64,000 bases of DNA from Echinometra lucunter. Lineage: Eukaryota; Echinodermata; Echinoidea; Camarodonta; Echinometridae. Position 1 is the stretch's first letter, and every line of letters begins with the position of its first letter. The notes beneath the pieces were generated by a model that did no database searches, was not told where the DNA came from, and saw nothing but the letters and a program-made list of their open reading frames with translations. The stretch spans positions 1,459,166-1,523,165 of the forward strand of contig CM057158.1 in assembly GCA_029962745.1 (NCBI GenBank). Direction: 5' to 3'. The translations under genes were made by a program, and so were the position numbers. Of this stretch, positions 32,901 through 39,335 are shown piece after piece.

Positions 32901-35669
32901 TTTCAGCAAATGAATTATACATGTATTATATATGTATCTACTGAAAGAAATGAAAATGGGAGAATAATAATTGCGTAGCTTCCCCAATGTTCCCCAGAGC
33001 TATCATCCATTTTGAATCAAGGGTTGAAAAAATGCCTCCACCGAGAATCGAACCCGGGTCACTGGCTTAGAACGCTTCCCATTGTTCATTAACTCATATG
33101 CACCAAATCAAGGAATCAAAAAGATCAAAACAGTTGGAAATCAGTCTGTCGGTCAATTGGATTCGGTCACGCCTAACTGTTGGCCCGCCTCTTTGGTCTA
33201 GTAGCTAAGTCACTGGCCTTCTAAGCCAGTGGCCCGGGTTCGATTCCCGGCGGAGGCATTTTTTTCAACCCTTGATGATTCAAAATGGATGATAGCTCTG
33301 GGGAACATTGGGGAAGCTACGCAATTATTGTTCTCCCATTTTTATTTCTTTCAGTGTTTATTATTATTTGCAAGGGAGTTGCCAAAGTTGTTTGCATTTG
33401 TCAAATTTCTTTCAATATATACAGATAATTTGTATGTACTATCAAATATATATATATATAATTTATATTTACTATCAAATATAAATTAAACAGGATCCCT
33501 GAAAAACAGAATCAAGGCAAAATATTTGTCTTACCCGAATCTCCATATTCATTTTCGCGTAAGTCTTCATCGGTGAGGAAAGTATTTGAAAAGTGTATGT
33601 ATCGACCTTGACGCCCACATTGATATGCATTTTGAACGAAGGGACGATGATACGAATCTTGATTGGTTACGAGCACGTTGGCATTCTCATAGGCCTCGCG
33701 TTGTGCTACTTGGTACTCGGAGTTACTGGACCAGGTGGGTGGGACTAAGATGGTAATGGACCCGAAGTAGACCCGGTGATTGGTGGCAGAGAATAGCACA
33801 GAAGATCCCGCGCTAAAAACATCCTGTGTTTGAAAGACAGCGACACTAACAGTTTCAGGGAGTTTTGTGAATAGAGAATGATTTGGCTATACTGTTGGAA
33901 CACAGATGTAGATCTTTATTATCTTAATGGAATATTTAGGGCCTAGAAGCGTACTCTTTTTTGCGGGGGGGGGGGGGGGATGACGCTTTTATAGTTTTAT
34001 GAATCACCTTGGGGGTTTGGGGGGGGGGTGTGTTTTTTCCCAGCGAGCGAGTAAAAAAAAAAATAGTCAGTTCTTGTTACGGAGGAAGTCTTATGACGTC
34101 AAAATACACAGTAGGCCTAAAGTATCTGAATGATATGGTCACCTGGCTGACAAATATGACTTTATTTTGAACACCTTACTGGTCCATATTGATGAATATT
34201 ACAAGCAAGCGAAGCGAGCGAGGAAAACACACTCCTTTAAGAATAAAAGTATCATTTCATCATCGAAATGCACTGTTTAGGCATTATGTACATTCGTTCA
34301 TCTCACTTGCCGATTTTTTTTTTTAAATTTTCATAAAGTTACACATTGGAGTATAGCGCGTATGTATTATTCTTATCAGGCTGATTTGTAACCCATGGCT
34401 TTCCCCTAGAACTATATGTTTTTAAGTTTATACAAATTATTAGAATATGTGTACATTAATTTTATTATTGTTATTGATCTGTATGTTCTTTTTAATTGTA
34501 TTTGAATCCAACCTTATGCTTTGAATGGGTTGCAGTAAAGTATCATCTATCCGAGACGCCCTCGAAATGTTGAAGTTGGGTATCTTCGCAATTATATGCA
34601 GCAATGGAAATGCACACCGCGGGCGCGGAATATCGTACTTCATGGCAACCTCAAATCGACATGCACACATGAAAAACCTCTTGTCCTGAGGTCGGGACAC
34701 CTCAAGTCGACAACGGGACTTCAAAAATTTTCGAGCAAAAGAGAGTCCGTACTGTACGTATGGGTGCCTGATATACCGGCCTGCATGTTCTTGAACTTTA
34801 TTGTAAAAAATAATCTGTTCAACCTCTCTAGCTGTCGCCCGTATCATATCACACCTCTTTATTTTTATTTAGAAAAGTTAACATTAATATTAATTACGTA
34901 TCATTCCTTAATATTTTTCAACTCAAATTTTGTACAGTGGATAACAGGAAGGGAGTTGGTAAATAAATTGGAGGATGGTTGTCGACTTGAGGTGTCTCGA
35001 CCTCAAGTGTCCGCAGGTGGTTTTTCAGGTGTGCATTTCCATTGCTGCATATGTATATATATATATATATATTGCAAGGAAATGCAACGGAGACATTTTC
35101 AATCTTTGTGAAAATTCAAAAGGGAGTACAGCTCTGATAAACTTGATTAAAGCTATAATTATTCTCTTATTTCCGTTCGCGTTTATGCATATGGTGTAGG
35201 ACAGGGTGACCAAATTTTCGATACTGAAATACGAGACTTTGTTGGGCCTTTACTTCAGAGGGGCACAATGGTCAAATCGTGATAATATTCTCTACACACT
35301 TAATTCTCACAAAAAGCATATTTTCAAGTGCTTTTTTGTCTATTGGGATGTCTTCTGCCATGCTCCCTCCGAAATCGGGGGAAATAAACACAAAGTAAAT
35401 TGAAAAAAAAAATGAAGAGAGCTACAAAACGAAGCAAGAGAAAGAGAAAAAAGTCCACAAACAGAAAATAAAAGCAAGATTACCTTGATATTATCTATAA
35501 TATTTTGATCTTCTTCTACATCCTTGTTTATAGCAATGAGTATATTTCTATAAGCTCCATCCTCTAAATCTATTGTATTCCTGTCTTGTTGTGCCTTGCA
35601 GACATTGGGCGCCAGGAAGCTAATACATGTAAAAGATAGAAACAACAAACTTAGGAGTTGGACCAGCAT
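297..35669 (-). CDS. CLCA: CLCA-family protein (calcium-activated chloride channel regulator-like), 5' five exons, continues past the left edge
   Basis: Five exons join with compatible phases: 35669-35484, 33823-33535, 29780-29500, 7332-7087 and 524-297, giving 410 codons with GT-AG borders throughout. The order matches the CLCA family: signal peptide, N-terminal metalloprotease-like domain with the motif LRWGVFDE, a cysteine segment (APNLQNKKC), then a VWA domain with the MIDAS sequence DTSGS. Family members are secreted or shed proteins that modulate chloride channels, and several self-cleave through a zinc protease motif HExxH. Here that motif is RQFAK (residues 164-168), so self-cleavage is unlikely; the downstream zinc-ligand Asp of VFDE (175) is kept. 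Typical members are about 900 aa, so roughly half lies left of the window. Introns hold a Toll-like receptor on the other strand and many transposons. Family call is firm; the exact orthologue is not. Confidence 0.87.
633..865. repeat. Tandem word array (GGTTCGTTATTCCGAA), inverted relative to 3950-4712
   Basis: About ten copies occur, the first ones directly abutting (16-base period) and later ones spaced by AATGAAATAA (26-base period). It is the mirror image of the right array and forms the left terminus of the same element. Confidence 0.85.
1197..1348 (+). mobile_element. LINE 3' ORF tail fragment
   Basis: A short reading frame ends in a stop near 1348 and contains FTGPKFWNNL followed by SLHSFKNRRKTFLL. 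This is the C-terminal pattern of L2/CR1-like retrotransposon ORFs (G-P-x-x-W-N-x-L ... F-K-x-x-L). It lies inside the 630-4719 element. Confidence 0.5.
1624..1672. repeat. (TG)n microsatellite
   Basis: The stretch is mostly alternating TG with a few GC interruptions. It produces meaningless open frames on both strands. Confidence 0.8.
2400..2515 (+). mobile_element. tRNA-derived SINE fragment
   Basis: GTGCCGT at about 2401 can pair with ACGGCAC about 50 bases later, just after a perfect T-arm with a B-box (GGGGTTCGTTCCCC). The D and anticodon arms are mostly missing. The segment then continues with TGCCCTTGAGCAAGGCA, a motif common in tRNA-derived SINEs of fish and marine invertebrates. A degraded tRNA head is the simplest reading. 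Confidence 0.5.
3950..4712. repeat. Tandem word array (TTCGGAATAACGAACC) with higher-order repeat
   Basis: Some thirty degenerate copies of TTCGGAATAACGAACC occur, mostly separated by TTATTTCATT (period about 26). A higher-order period of about 188 bases is visible: the block beginning TTCGGATTAACGAGCC recurs at 4081 and 4269. It forms the right terminus of the 630-4719 element. Confidence 0.85.
4752..5033 (+). repeat. Perfect 141-bp tandem duplication
   Basis: Two consecutive copies of 141 bases starting GAGAGTAAAGCCCACGCG, at 4752 and 4893, are identical by eye. A third copy begins GCGAG and then diverges. Because 141 is a multiple of three, an open frame crosses both copies, but it has no recognisable protein features. 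The identity implies a recent duplication. Confidence 0.85.
5091..6570. repeat. Repeat-rich intron stretch with hAT-like left end and GCGAGCGAG motifs
   Basis: Within the CLCA intron. A terminus-like CAGTGGCGTACAGTGGG followed by a G run lies at about 5307-5340. Several stretches of GAAGCGAGCGAG occur between 5700 and 6250, and the flanking text (AAAACACACTC; ATCGAAATGCACT) recurs at 34200-34280. I found no matching right end or target duplication. No gene is seen. Confidence 0.45.
6676..6777. repeat. Degenerate (TCCATAATCCATTAATCC)n array
   Basis: Words of the form TCCATAA, TCCATTAA and TCCATCA follow one another for about 100 bases. This is low-complexity repeat without coding potential. 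Confidence 0.75.
6887..7002. repeat. (ATTATC)n followed by (GA)n
   Basis: A run of ATT/ATC triplets (6887-6960) is followed by an AG dinucleotide run (6966-7001). Open frames here are artefacts of the repeat. It lies just downstream of CLCA-like exon 4. Confidence 0.85.
7087..7332 (-). CDS. CLCA: CLCA-like exon 4: cysteine segment and start of VWA domain
   Basis: Acceptor TGTACAG precedes ATCGACATG. The exon encodes residues 253-334: FCDDQ, then YEAPNLQNKKCDYQSVWEV, a strong match to the CLCA signature APNxQNxKC...SxWEV, and then LRIVLVLDTSGSMD. The last part is the first VWA strand with intact MIDAS residues Asp328, Ser330 and Ser332. It ends at GAC before GTATGT in phase 0. The intron separating it from exon 3 is about 22 kb. 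Confidence 0.9.
7480..7625. repeat. Degenerate two-orientation word array (CCTGGACAATTATC-like)
   Basis: Words such as CCAGGGATAATGACC, CCCAGGACAATTATCTCC and GCCTGGACAATGATCCCC repeat in both orientations over about 140 bases. The design resembles the other word arrays of the window but the sequence is different. Confidence 0.45.
7972..11543 (+). mobile_element. Decayed I/Nimb-like LINE with endonuclease, reverse transcriptase and RNase H
   Basis: The 5' part (7972-9249) encodes an APE-type endonuclease with LQWNAQSM, CIQETW, GGGCAIYV, RDFNAHH and a terminal SDHFP. The reverse transcriptase follows over several frames: YRPIAL near 9548, IDIKKAFDSLW near 9760, GIPQG near 9930 and YADDCV near 10015. 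An RNase H domain (FTDGSK, SYRAELAAI, FCDSLSALQAI) lies at 10900-11130. A CxxC...HFLTKCP tail is at 11340-11400. RNase H places it in the I superfamily (I/Nimb/Ingi). At least five frame changes and a stop show it is dead, and ORF1 is missing. Confidence 0.85.
11544..15500. other. Non-coding CLCA intron
   Basis: About 4 kb of AT-rich sequence with a purine-rich stretch (11960-12140), an (AAC)n tract near 12700, and G runs at 13863, 15164 and 15421. CATTGGCGTAATTCCC at about 15407 resembles the left terminus of the hAT-like family, but no right end was found. No gene, RNA or complete element was recognised. Confidence 0.5.
15539..15700. mobile_element. Small foldback/MITE-like inverted repeat
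   Basis: The left arm TAACGAATGCCTAATGAACA continuing into GTCCAGATACGCTCAAATTAGC is mirrored by AGCGTATTTGAGCGTATCTGG continuing into TTCGTTAGGCATTCGTTA. Arms are about 60 bases with a 40-base spacer. No coding potential is present. Confidence 0.6.
15836..16318 (-). mobile_element. LINE (L2/CR1-like) 3' ORF fragment
   Basis: On the minus strand a frame reads ARIVLKARKEERATPLLRQL, then HWLPVEKRIYYKVALVVFKC. After a frame change it continues HRSNYRLRSS, FGPKIWNSLPAHLR and SFKRNLKTYLF. These are the C-terminal signatures of L2/CR1-type ORF2. It ends in a stop near 15930 followed by an ATT-rich tail at 15820-15845. It is broken by at least one frameshift. Confidence 0.75.
16737..17449 (+). mobile_element. 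Possible LTR and leader of an LTR retrotransposon (fragment)
   Basis: The stretch has LTR-like order: a TATA box (GATATAAATAAG) near 17069, a possible poly(A) signal ATTAAATAC near 17300, then a leader ending at an ATG (about 17396) that opens a short frame of 22 codons. TTATG occurs at the left edge and again after GACACGACA near 17390, which could instead be a target duplication of a solo LTR. No second LTR or polymerase region is present. Tentative. Confidence 0.35.
18085..18125. repeat. Perfect 19-bp inverted repeat with two TGACGTCA sites
   Basis: GGTACCCACTTTGACGTCA (18085-18103) and its exact complement (18107-18125) are separated by AAA. Each arm carries the octamer TGACGTCA, the cAMP-response-element core. 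A related GGGTACCCACTTTTACGTC lies near 18211. It is in a repeat-rich intron and may be part of a foldback element. Confidence 0.7.
18985..20268. mobile_element. hAT-like non-autonomous element, target duplication CCCACTGA
   Basis: The left terminus CACTGGCGTACTGG and the right terminus, whose complement reads CAGTGGCGTAATGAG, form short inverted ends. CCCACTGA occurs immediately outside both (18977-18984 and 20269-20276). The element has a G run near its left end, carries an inserted second element (19375-19662), and shares its right 240 bases with positions 1-241. No transposase is encoded. Confidence 0.72.
19375..19662. mobile_element. hAT-like MITE nested in 18985-20268, target duplication TGGGAGTG
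   Basis: The left end CACTTGCGTAGCCAAGG pairs with the right end CCTAGCTACGCCACTG. TGGGAGTG lies directly outside both ends (19367-19374 and 19663-19670). The left end is followed by a ten-base G run. Length is 288 bases with no coding potential. Confidence 0.75.
20277..22080. other. Non-coding CLCA intron with a 48-bp tandem duplication
   Basis: AT-rich sequence upstream of the Toll-like receptor. A 48-base segment starting TTGTGAATTTGAAATAACAA is present twice in tandem at 21103-21198 with one difference. Otherwise I see nothing recognisable. Confidence 0.6.
22081..22249 (+). mobile_element. LINE 3' ORF tail fragment
   Basis: From 22094 the frame reads RTPRTNTSYYRGKSFAVAGP, then NIWNSLPQNIRQ and FKSVLKTNLFRLP, followed by a stop at 22247. 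This is the C-terminus typical of L2/CR1-like LINEs (G-P-x-x-W-N-S-L-P ... F-K-x-x-L-K-x-x-L-F). A frame change lies near 22092. Confidence 0.7.
22508..22509 (+). other. Probable 5' UTR splice acceptor of the Toll-like receptor
   Basis: A pyrimidine-rich tract (CATATCTTTTCTTTTGAACAG) ends in AG about 50 bases before the ATG. This fits a receptor gene whose only intron is in the 5' untranslated region. The upstream exon was not identified. Confidence 0.4.
22559..25169 (+). CDS. TLR: Toll-like receptor, single coding exon, with one frameshift (possible pseudogene)
   Basis: The protein has a leader (residues 1 to about 31, MTRMLDLHFTLFVITAVAPF), an N-terminal cysteine pair (C33, C44), a long row of leucine-rich repeats, a C-terminal cap (PLVCNCDLKW...TTC...DEC), one membrane segment (about 24540-24606) and a cytoplasmic TIR domain (about 24700-25140: FDLAIMHHEAD, KTIVVIS, GYFWKEL). 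This is a pattern-recognition receptor signalling through MyD88-type adaptors. Such intronless TLRs are strongly expanded in sea urchins. I chose ATG 22559. The frame changes between 23094 and 23146 (one extra base or two missing), splitting it into about 190 and 675 residues. That is either an assembly error or a pseudogene lesion. It lies opposite and inside the third CLCA intron. Confidence 0.92.
25447..26010. mobile_element. 564-bp foldback (MITE-like) element
   Basis: The sequence from AAAGGGAAAGTCTACCC to about 25703 is repeated in reverse complement from about 25755 to GGTGGACTTACCCTTT at 26010. Arms are about 255 bases and about 90 percent alike by eye, around a loop of roughly 50 bases. 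The two antiparallel open frames here are arm artefacts. No transposase is encoded. It lies 280 bases after the TLR stop. Confidence 0.8.
26865..26906. repeat. (GA)n microsatellite
   Basis: An uninterrupted AG dinucleotide run of about 40 bases. Confidence 0.9.
27311..27441. mobile_element. 131-bp MITE-like palindrome
   Basis: CACTCTAAGAAAAA at the left is mirrored by TTTTTCTGAGAGTGTG at the right. Internal words also mirror each other (AACCGACCAACGGTTGGTTT against AAACCAACAGTTGTTCGGTT). TA precedes the left end. Confidence 0.65.
28714..29045. mobile_element. 332-bp element with poly-G/poly-C termini, target duplication AGTTAAGG
   Basis: AGTTAAGG lies directly outside both ends (28706-28713 and 29046-29053). 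The left terminus is C followed by a run of about 20 G and the right terminus a matching C run followed by G. Just inside, CATGCTCGTAC is mirrored by GTACGAGCATG. The 8-base duplication points to hAT-type mobilisation. No protein is encoded. Confidence 0.7.
29500..29780 (-). CDS. CLCA: CLCA-like exon 3: degenerate metalloprotease motif
   Basis: Starting at 29780 after AAAG, the exon supplies two bases that complete a glycine codon, giving EYGDSGKIITRQFAKLRWGV. This lines up without gaps on the family pattern EYGPxGRxFVHEWAHLRWGV, so HEWAH corresponds to RQFAK. The following WGVFDED, a cysteine-containing segment (RCSPEV, RPCQQNP) and ASLMFASNIHS also fit the family. The exon ends at TCG before GTGAGT, phase 0. 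An alternative acceptor at 29760 would remove the residues RQ but still leave Lys in place of the second His. Confidence 0.87.
29791..31500. other. Non-coding CLCA intron 2 with microsatellites
   Basis: AT-rich sequence with a G run near 30728, a GGGGGCTGTAACCCC-like inverted segment beside it, and a (GATA)n run at 31151-31178. I see no gene or complete element. Confidence 0.5.
31749..31903. mobile_element. MITE-like palindrome, possible target duplication CTTGG
   Basis: GGCCCGTTGCATAAAACTTT at the left is mirrored by AAAGTTTTATGCAACAGGCC at the right, and the interior repeats TTTGCCAGACTTTTTT and its complement. CTTGG stands on both sides. It sits inside a LINE fragment. Confidence 0.65.
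32112..32252. mobile_element. MITE-like palindrome inserted in a LINE ORF
   Basis: Arms begin GGGGAGTGTTTCATGAAGAG and end with its near complement CTCTTCATGAAACGCTCCCC. Each arm carries GTCGGTGATTTTCACCGAC, itself palindromic. The LINE reading continues on both sides, so the insertion point is known to within a few bases. Confidence 0.75.
32937..33085 (-). repeat. Truncated inverted copy of the tRNA-Arg-like unit
   Basis: The reverse complement matches 33215-33356 closely: the 3' half of the tRNA from the anticodon loop (TCTAAGCCAGTG), the B-box GGTTCGATTC, GGAGGCATTTTTT, and about 100 bases of shared 3' flank. The 5' half of the tRNA is missing. It forms a head-to-head pair with the copy at 33187. 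Confidence 0.75.
33187..33257 (+). tRNA. tRNA-Arg (TCT) or tRNA-derived SINE head
   Basis: The sequence folds as a cloverleaf: acceptor GCCTCTT with CGGAGGC (one wobble, one mismatch), anticodon stem CTGGC/GCCAG around loop CTTCTAA (anticodon TCT), and T-arm CCGGG/CCCGG around TTCGATT. An internal B-box GGTTCGATTCC and a following T run, a polymerase III terminator, are present. The same 3' flank follows the inverted copy at 32937-33085, so this may be a SINE head or a duplicated tRNA rather than an active gene. Confidence 0.6.
33535..33823 (-). CDS. CLCA: CLCA-like exon 2: N-terminal domain
   Basis: Acceptor CACAG precedes GATGTT. The exon encodes residues 63-158 plus one base. Recognisable CLCA segments are LFSATNHRVYFGSITILVPPTW, which matches the family pattern of an aromatic strand followed by ILIPxTW, then NANVLV and QCGRQGRYIHFSNTFL. 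It ends NEYGDS plus one base of the next glycine codon at GTAAGA. The phase-1 ending decides where exon 3 begins. Confidence 0.87.
33840..34320. repeat. Dispersed repeat with G runs and GCGAGCGAG motifs
   Basis: G runs near 33965 and 34020 are followed by CAGCGAGCGAG and GCAAGCGAAGCGAGCGAG. The text around AAAACACACTC and CATCGAAATGCACT also occurs at 5730-5950, so the two are copies of one family. Boundaries were not resolved. Confidence 0.5.
34588..35055. mobile_element. Foldback element with about 80-bp arms
   Basis: ATATGCAGCAATGGAAATGC at the left is mirrored by GCATTTCCATTGCTGCATAT at the right, and GACACCTCAAGTCGACAAC by GTTGTCGACTTGAGGTGTC. The left arm carries about 50 extra bases. 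The middle is AT-rich and non-coding. It lies in CLCA intron 1. Confidence 0.65.
35484..35669 (-). CDS. CLCA: CLCA-like exon 1: signal peptide and start of N domain
   Basis: Sixty-two codons from ATG at 35669. Residues 1 to about 25 form a hydrophobic leader (MLVQLLSLLFLSFTCIS...) ending near a cysteine and AQQ. The rest (DGAYRNILIAINKDVEED) aligns with the vertebrate CLCA start, where a short strand of type GIVVAIDPNVPED follows the leader. The exon ends in AAG followed by GTAATC, phase 0. No TATA box or other clear promoter motif was seen directly upstream. Confidence 0.85.
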
Positions 35670-36089
35670 AGCTGAAAGAGTTGTCGAACGTATTAAAACA
35701 GAGTACAGACACTTCGAGATATTCTAACAAGTTCCCTTTGAATATTTGATTCACTTGCGCTGCAATAGGCCTATGCCAACTGCTGAATCACTTTATTTAT
35801 CAGTGCCGTCTAGCCTTATTAATAATGTGGGTGATCATGAACCTTGGAAATGCCCATCTCCATGCCCCGTCGTCACATACAAAGATTGTCTGAAAGCTTT
35901 TATGATTACGAAATTTCTTTCACATTTGTTATTTTTCTGCCATCTCTTTGTTATTACTGTGTGTGATGTATGCTTTGTTAACTCCTTTATTTGCCTACAG
36001 CAGCGTACGGTATGTTTCACTTTATGTCTTTCAAGCCTGCCTTCTCAACGGGTGTCGTAATACAAGTTAAATACCCCCTTTCTCCCCCC

Positions 36090-36123
36090 CCCCTCTCTCT
36101 CACTCTCTCTCTCTTTCTCTCTC

Positions 36124-36171
<48 letters not shown>
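36090..36171. repeat. (CT)n microsatellite
   Basis: A run dominated by CT dinucleotides with a few CACT interruptions, upstream of CLCA exon 1. Confidence 0.85.
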
Positions 36172-37149
36172 CTCGCTCTTTCCCTCTCTGCCCCTCCCCG
36201 GCCAGTCCCCTGCGCTCTAGCTCGAGTCTGTGTTTATTTTGATCTAACATTGTACATTATGCTAACCGGTATTCCCCAACACTGAAACGTTGTTTATTAT
36301 GTTTTTAATGAATAAACATATTGGGAAGGGGGGGGGGTGCAACTTAAACATTTTTTACTTCCTTTCTCACCTCTCTGCAGGATCCAGTTTCACAATGAGC
36401 CCTTTCGTTAACTGCAAAGTCATTCAAAATCATCTTTGCTCATGTCTTTAATACTTTTCGCTATATATATAGGTATTTCAAATAATATATGACGGTAGCA
36501 TATTTTGTGAATCATTCATTGCCTTTTACCATGCTAGGGTTTACAATGTGCACCATCTCCATAACCGGGGGATTTCCTACCACAATTTACGTCATTTACA
36601 TTATGTTCTCATGTAGGTCAAAGGCAAGCACTGACGAATAATAGCAGCACAGGTATTCACACCACACCACATTACAACATTCCTTTCTTGGCAATGCTAG
36701 AGCATTATCTCGCGTATTTTGTCAATTACAATGACATGATGTGGTCTATTACCCACTTGCGCTAATTGTCATTTTGTCTAATGATCAACTGGTCTAATAG
36801 CACTTCGTCTACTTAGTTTTCCCCATTTCTTCTCATGGCCATTTGGCCTGTTACCAGTTCGTCTATACAGATAGACTAAGTGGATTTGGACCAAGTTGGT
36901 ATTAGACGAAATGTGCAAATAGGCTAACTGGAAATTAGACGAAATGGCAAATGGGCTAAGTGGCAGTGGCGTATCTAGGCATTATAGCGCCCGGGGCAAA
37001 CAGTGAAGTTGCGCCCCCTCCCCTTCCCGAGTGCCTTGTAATATCATCTCATCAACTTATGGAGGATTCGTAGATTCATTGATCTTAAGACATGTCACCA
37101 TGCTGTATGAGCACTTATTCTTTCTCGATTAGATTACTGCAATAGTTTA

Positions 37150-37640
37150 TTGTTTTGTCAGCTAGGAATAGAAGAAAACTTGAAATTATTCAGAATCGTG
37201 CCGCTTGTTTAGTTTATGGCCTTGGATCCCGAACTCATACTCTACCTCTATCCAATCGCATTCAGTTTAAAGTTTGTTTATATGCCTTCAAAATTCTAAA
37301 TCATCTGGCACCTGACTATCTTAATGATACCATCAAAATATATACACCATCTCGTAATCTTCGTTCAATTACTGATACATGTAGACTTAATATTCCCATA
37401 TCGAAACTCTCGTCAGCCGAAAAAACGTTTTACTGTAGCAGCTTCCAAGACTTGGAACGCTATCCCTCTTTCTATAAGAGTGGCTTCCAGTACTCTTGCC
37501 TTCAAAAATTCCCTTGAAACATATACCTGTTTCCTCAGTAATCTACTTATTGTATTCCCATCCCCCCCTCTCTATTTCTCTTTAAGGAATGATTCTTCCT
37601 TGTACTTAAGATATTGCACGCGCTATGGTACTTTTTGTTT
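37150..37640 (+). mobile_element. LINE 3' ORF tail fragment
   Basis: The frame reads RRKLEIIQNRAACLVYGLGS, FKVCLYAFKILNHLAPDYL and SRNLRS. After a shift near 37420 it continues KRFTVAASKTWNAIPLSIR and FKNSLETY. It ends near 37560 with an ATT-repeat tail at 37660-37706. This is the C-terminus of an L2/CR1-like ORF, broken by a frameshift. Confidence 0.7.
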
Positions 37641-38599
37641 TTAGCGCTTCTAAATGTTCATTATTATTATTGTTATTATTATTATCATTATTATTATTAT
37701 TATTATGCAAGCAAGGGAGCAAAGCGACCAAGCGGCGATTTAACAAAAAAAATACGTAAAAGCGCAATTTCTTGCCCATTTTACCCAGGAAAATTGGCAA
37801 TTGACCCCTAAAACCGAACGGTAGAGAAGATCGAAATTAGACATTAATAAATAGTGTTCTAATTTTTCAAAATTAGGAGTAAAATCAACAAAAACCCTTG
37901 AGAAATAATCGAGGCCTAATTTTAATAGCAAGGCGACAGAAAATTTAGATTTCTCTCAAATGTTTAACCTTTTCAAATGCTGTATTATAATGAGGCGGAG
38001 TATTTAGAGAGAGGCAGATGAAACTTATATGACAGCAAGCAAATTTTAAGCAACAACTGCATCATTACTTTTCAAATTCTGAACCCCCTAAGAAAAGGAT
38101 ATTTTTAAAAAGCCCGTGATATCCTGAAAGAAAATATATTCATGCGTGGGCGCAAAGCGACCGAGATCTAGAAAAATGTGGCATTTTAGGGCATTTTAAG
38201 CCCTTAAAAAACTCTATTTCTGATGCATTTACCCTGCGGATGGGGGAGGGAGCGCATATCCCTTAAAGATTATAATTTTTCTTCACTTCTCCTTTATCTT
38301 TTTCCCTTGCGTCTTTTGCGCCCCTCTAAAGTGCCATCCTTATTAGATTTTAGATTTCTTTAAAATGTTTAACCTTTGCAAATGCTGTATTAGGCAAGCA
38401 GTATTTAGCAAGAGGCAGATAAAACCTATATAACAGCAAGCAAAACAACGCTAATTGCATAGCTATTTCTAAAATTCTGAACCTCTTTTTAAAAGCTTAA
38501 GAACTATTATAGGGGGCGCGAAATTATGAGATTCTGAAAGGAAATGATCATGCGAGGGAGTAAAGCGACTGAGCTTTAGAAAATTTTTGCACTTTAAAC

Positions 38600-39022
38600 C
38601 ACCGGCGTAATCCACTTTGAGGAGTTGGGGGGGGGGGGGGGTGATCGACATTTCTGCCGATTTTTTTTTCTGTCGAACTCACACTTAAGTATAAACACAC
38701 GCCCTCACCCAACGGCACAGACCTACTTATACACATTTTACTTTTTATCTTGCAAGCGAGCGAGCTAAAATAACCACTTTTCTGGTTTTCAATCGCATTT
38801 TCAAACGAAAATTCTAAAATGTGATGAGCAAGCAAAGCGATCGAGCCAAAAATAAGCACTTTTCTGGTTTTAAATCGCATTTTCAAATAGAAATTCAAAA
38901 ATATGATAGCTGTTCATGACAGATTATCAAAAATTTTATTAACTGATTAATTCAAATACCATTTCTTCCTTAAAAAGTGGGGGGGGGGGGGGACCCCCAT
39001 CCCCCTGGGATTTACGCCAATG
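38600..39022. mobile_element. hAT-like MITE nested in 36964-39206, target duplication CTTTAAAC
   Basis: The ends CACCGGCGTAATCC and GGGATTTACGCCAATG are imperfect inverted termini. CTTTAAAC flanks both (38592-38599 and 39023-39030). Long G runs lie just inside both ends. A related copy in the opposite orientation lies around 18680-18810, sharing the ATACTTAAGTGTGAGTT text. Confidence 0.75.
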
Positions 39023-39335
39023 CTTTAAACCCTCAGAAAAACTCTATTTCTGATGCATTTACCCTGCAAATTGGGGGGGGCGCAAAATCCTTGAAAATAT
39101 ATCATTTTTTCTTCATTTTCCTTTTTTCTTTTTGCGTTTTTGCGCCCCTTCAAAGTGCCGCCCGGGGCACTTGCCCCCCCCCCCCTGCCTCCCCTAGAAG
39201 CCACTGCTAAGTGGCAATTAGACCCAATGGTTATTAGACAAACTGGTTGTAGACGAAATGGGATTAGATCATGGGGGATGAGACCAAACGGGCATTAGAC
39301 GAAGTTGGATTAGACCAAGTGGCAATTCACCGCTG

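Larger units (their letters stand above)
36964..39206. mobile_element. 2.2-kb hAT-like element, target duplication CTAAGTGG
   Basis: The ends CAGTGGCGTATCTAGG and CCTAGAAGCCACTG form short inverted termini of hAT type. CTAAGTGG lies directly outside both (36956-36963 and 39207-39214). The interior repeats GCGCCCC- and GCCCGGGGC-rich segments, carries a LINE tail (37150-37600) and a nested smaller element (38600-39022), and encodes no transposase. Confidence 0.75.
36730..39335. mobile_element. Older foldback element built of ATTAGACGAAATGG words, split by an hAT-like insertion
   Basis: Left of about 36885 the words read TTCGTCTA and GGTCTAAT. Right of it, and again after 39215, they read ATTAGACGAAATGG and GGATTAGACC, that is, the reverse complement. 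The turning point is near GTCTATACAGATAGAC. The 36964-39206 element interrupts the right arm. Ends are approximate. Confidence 0.55.
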
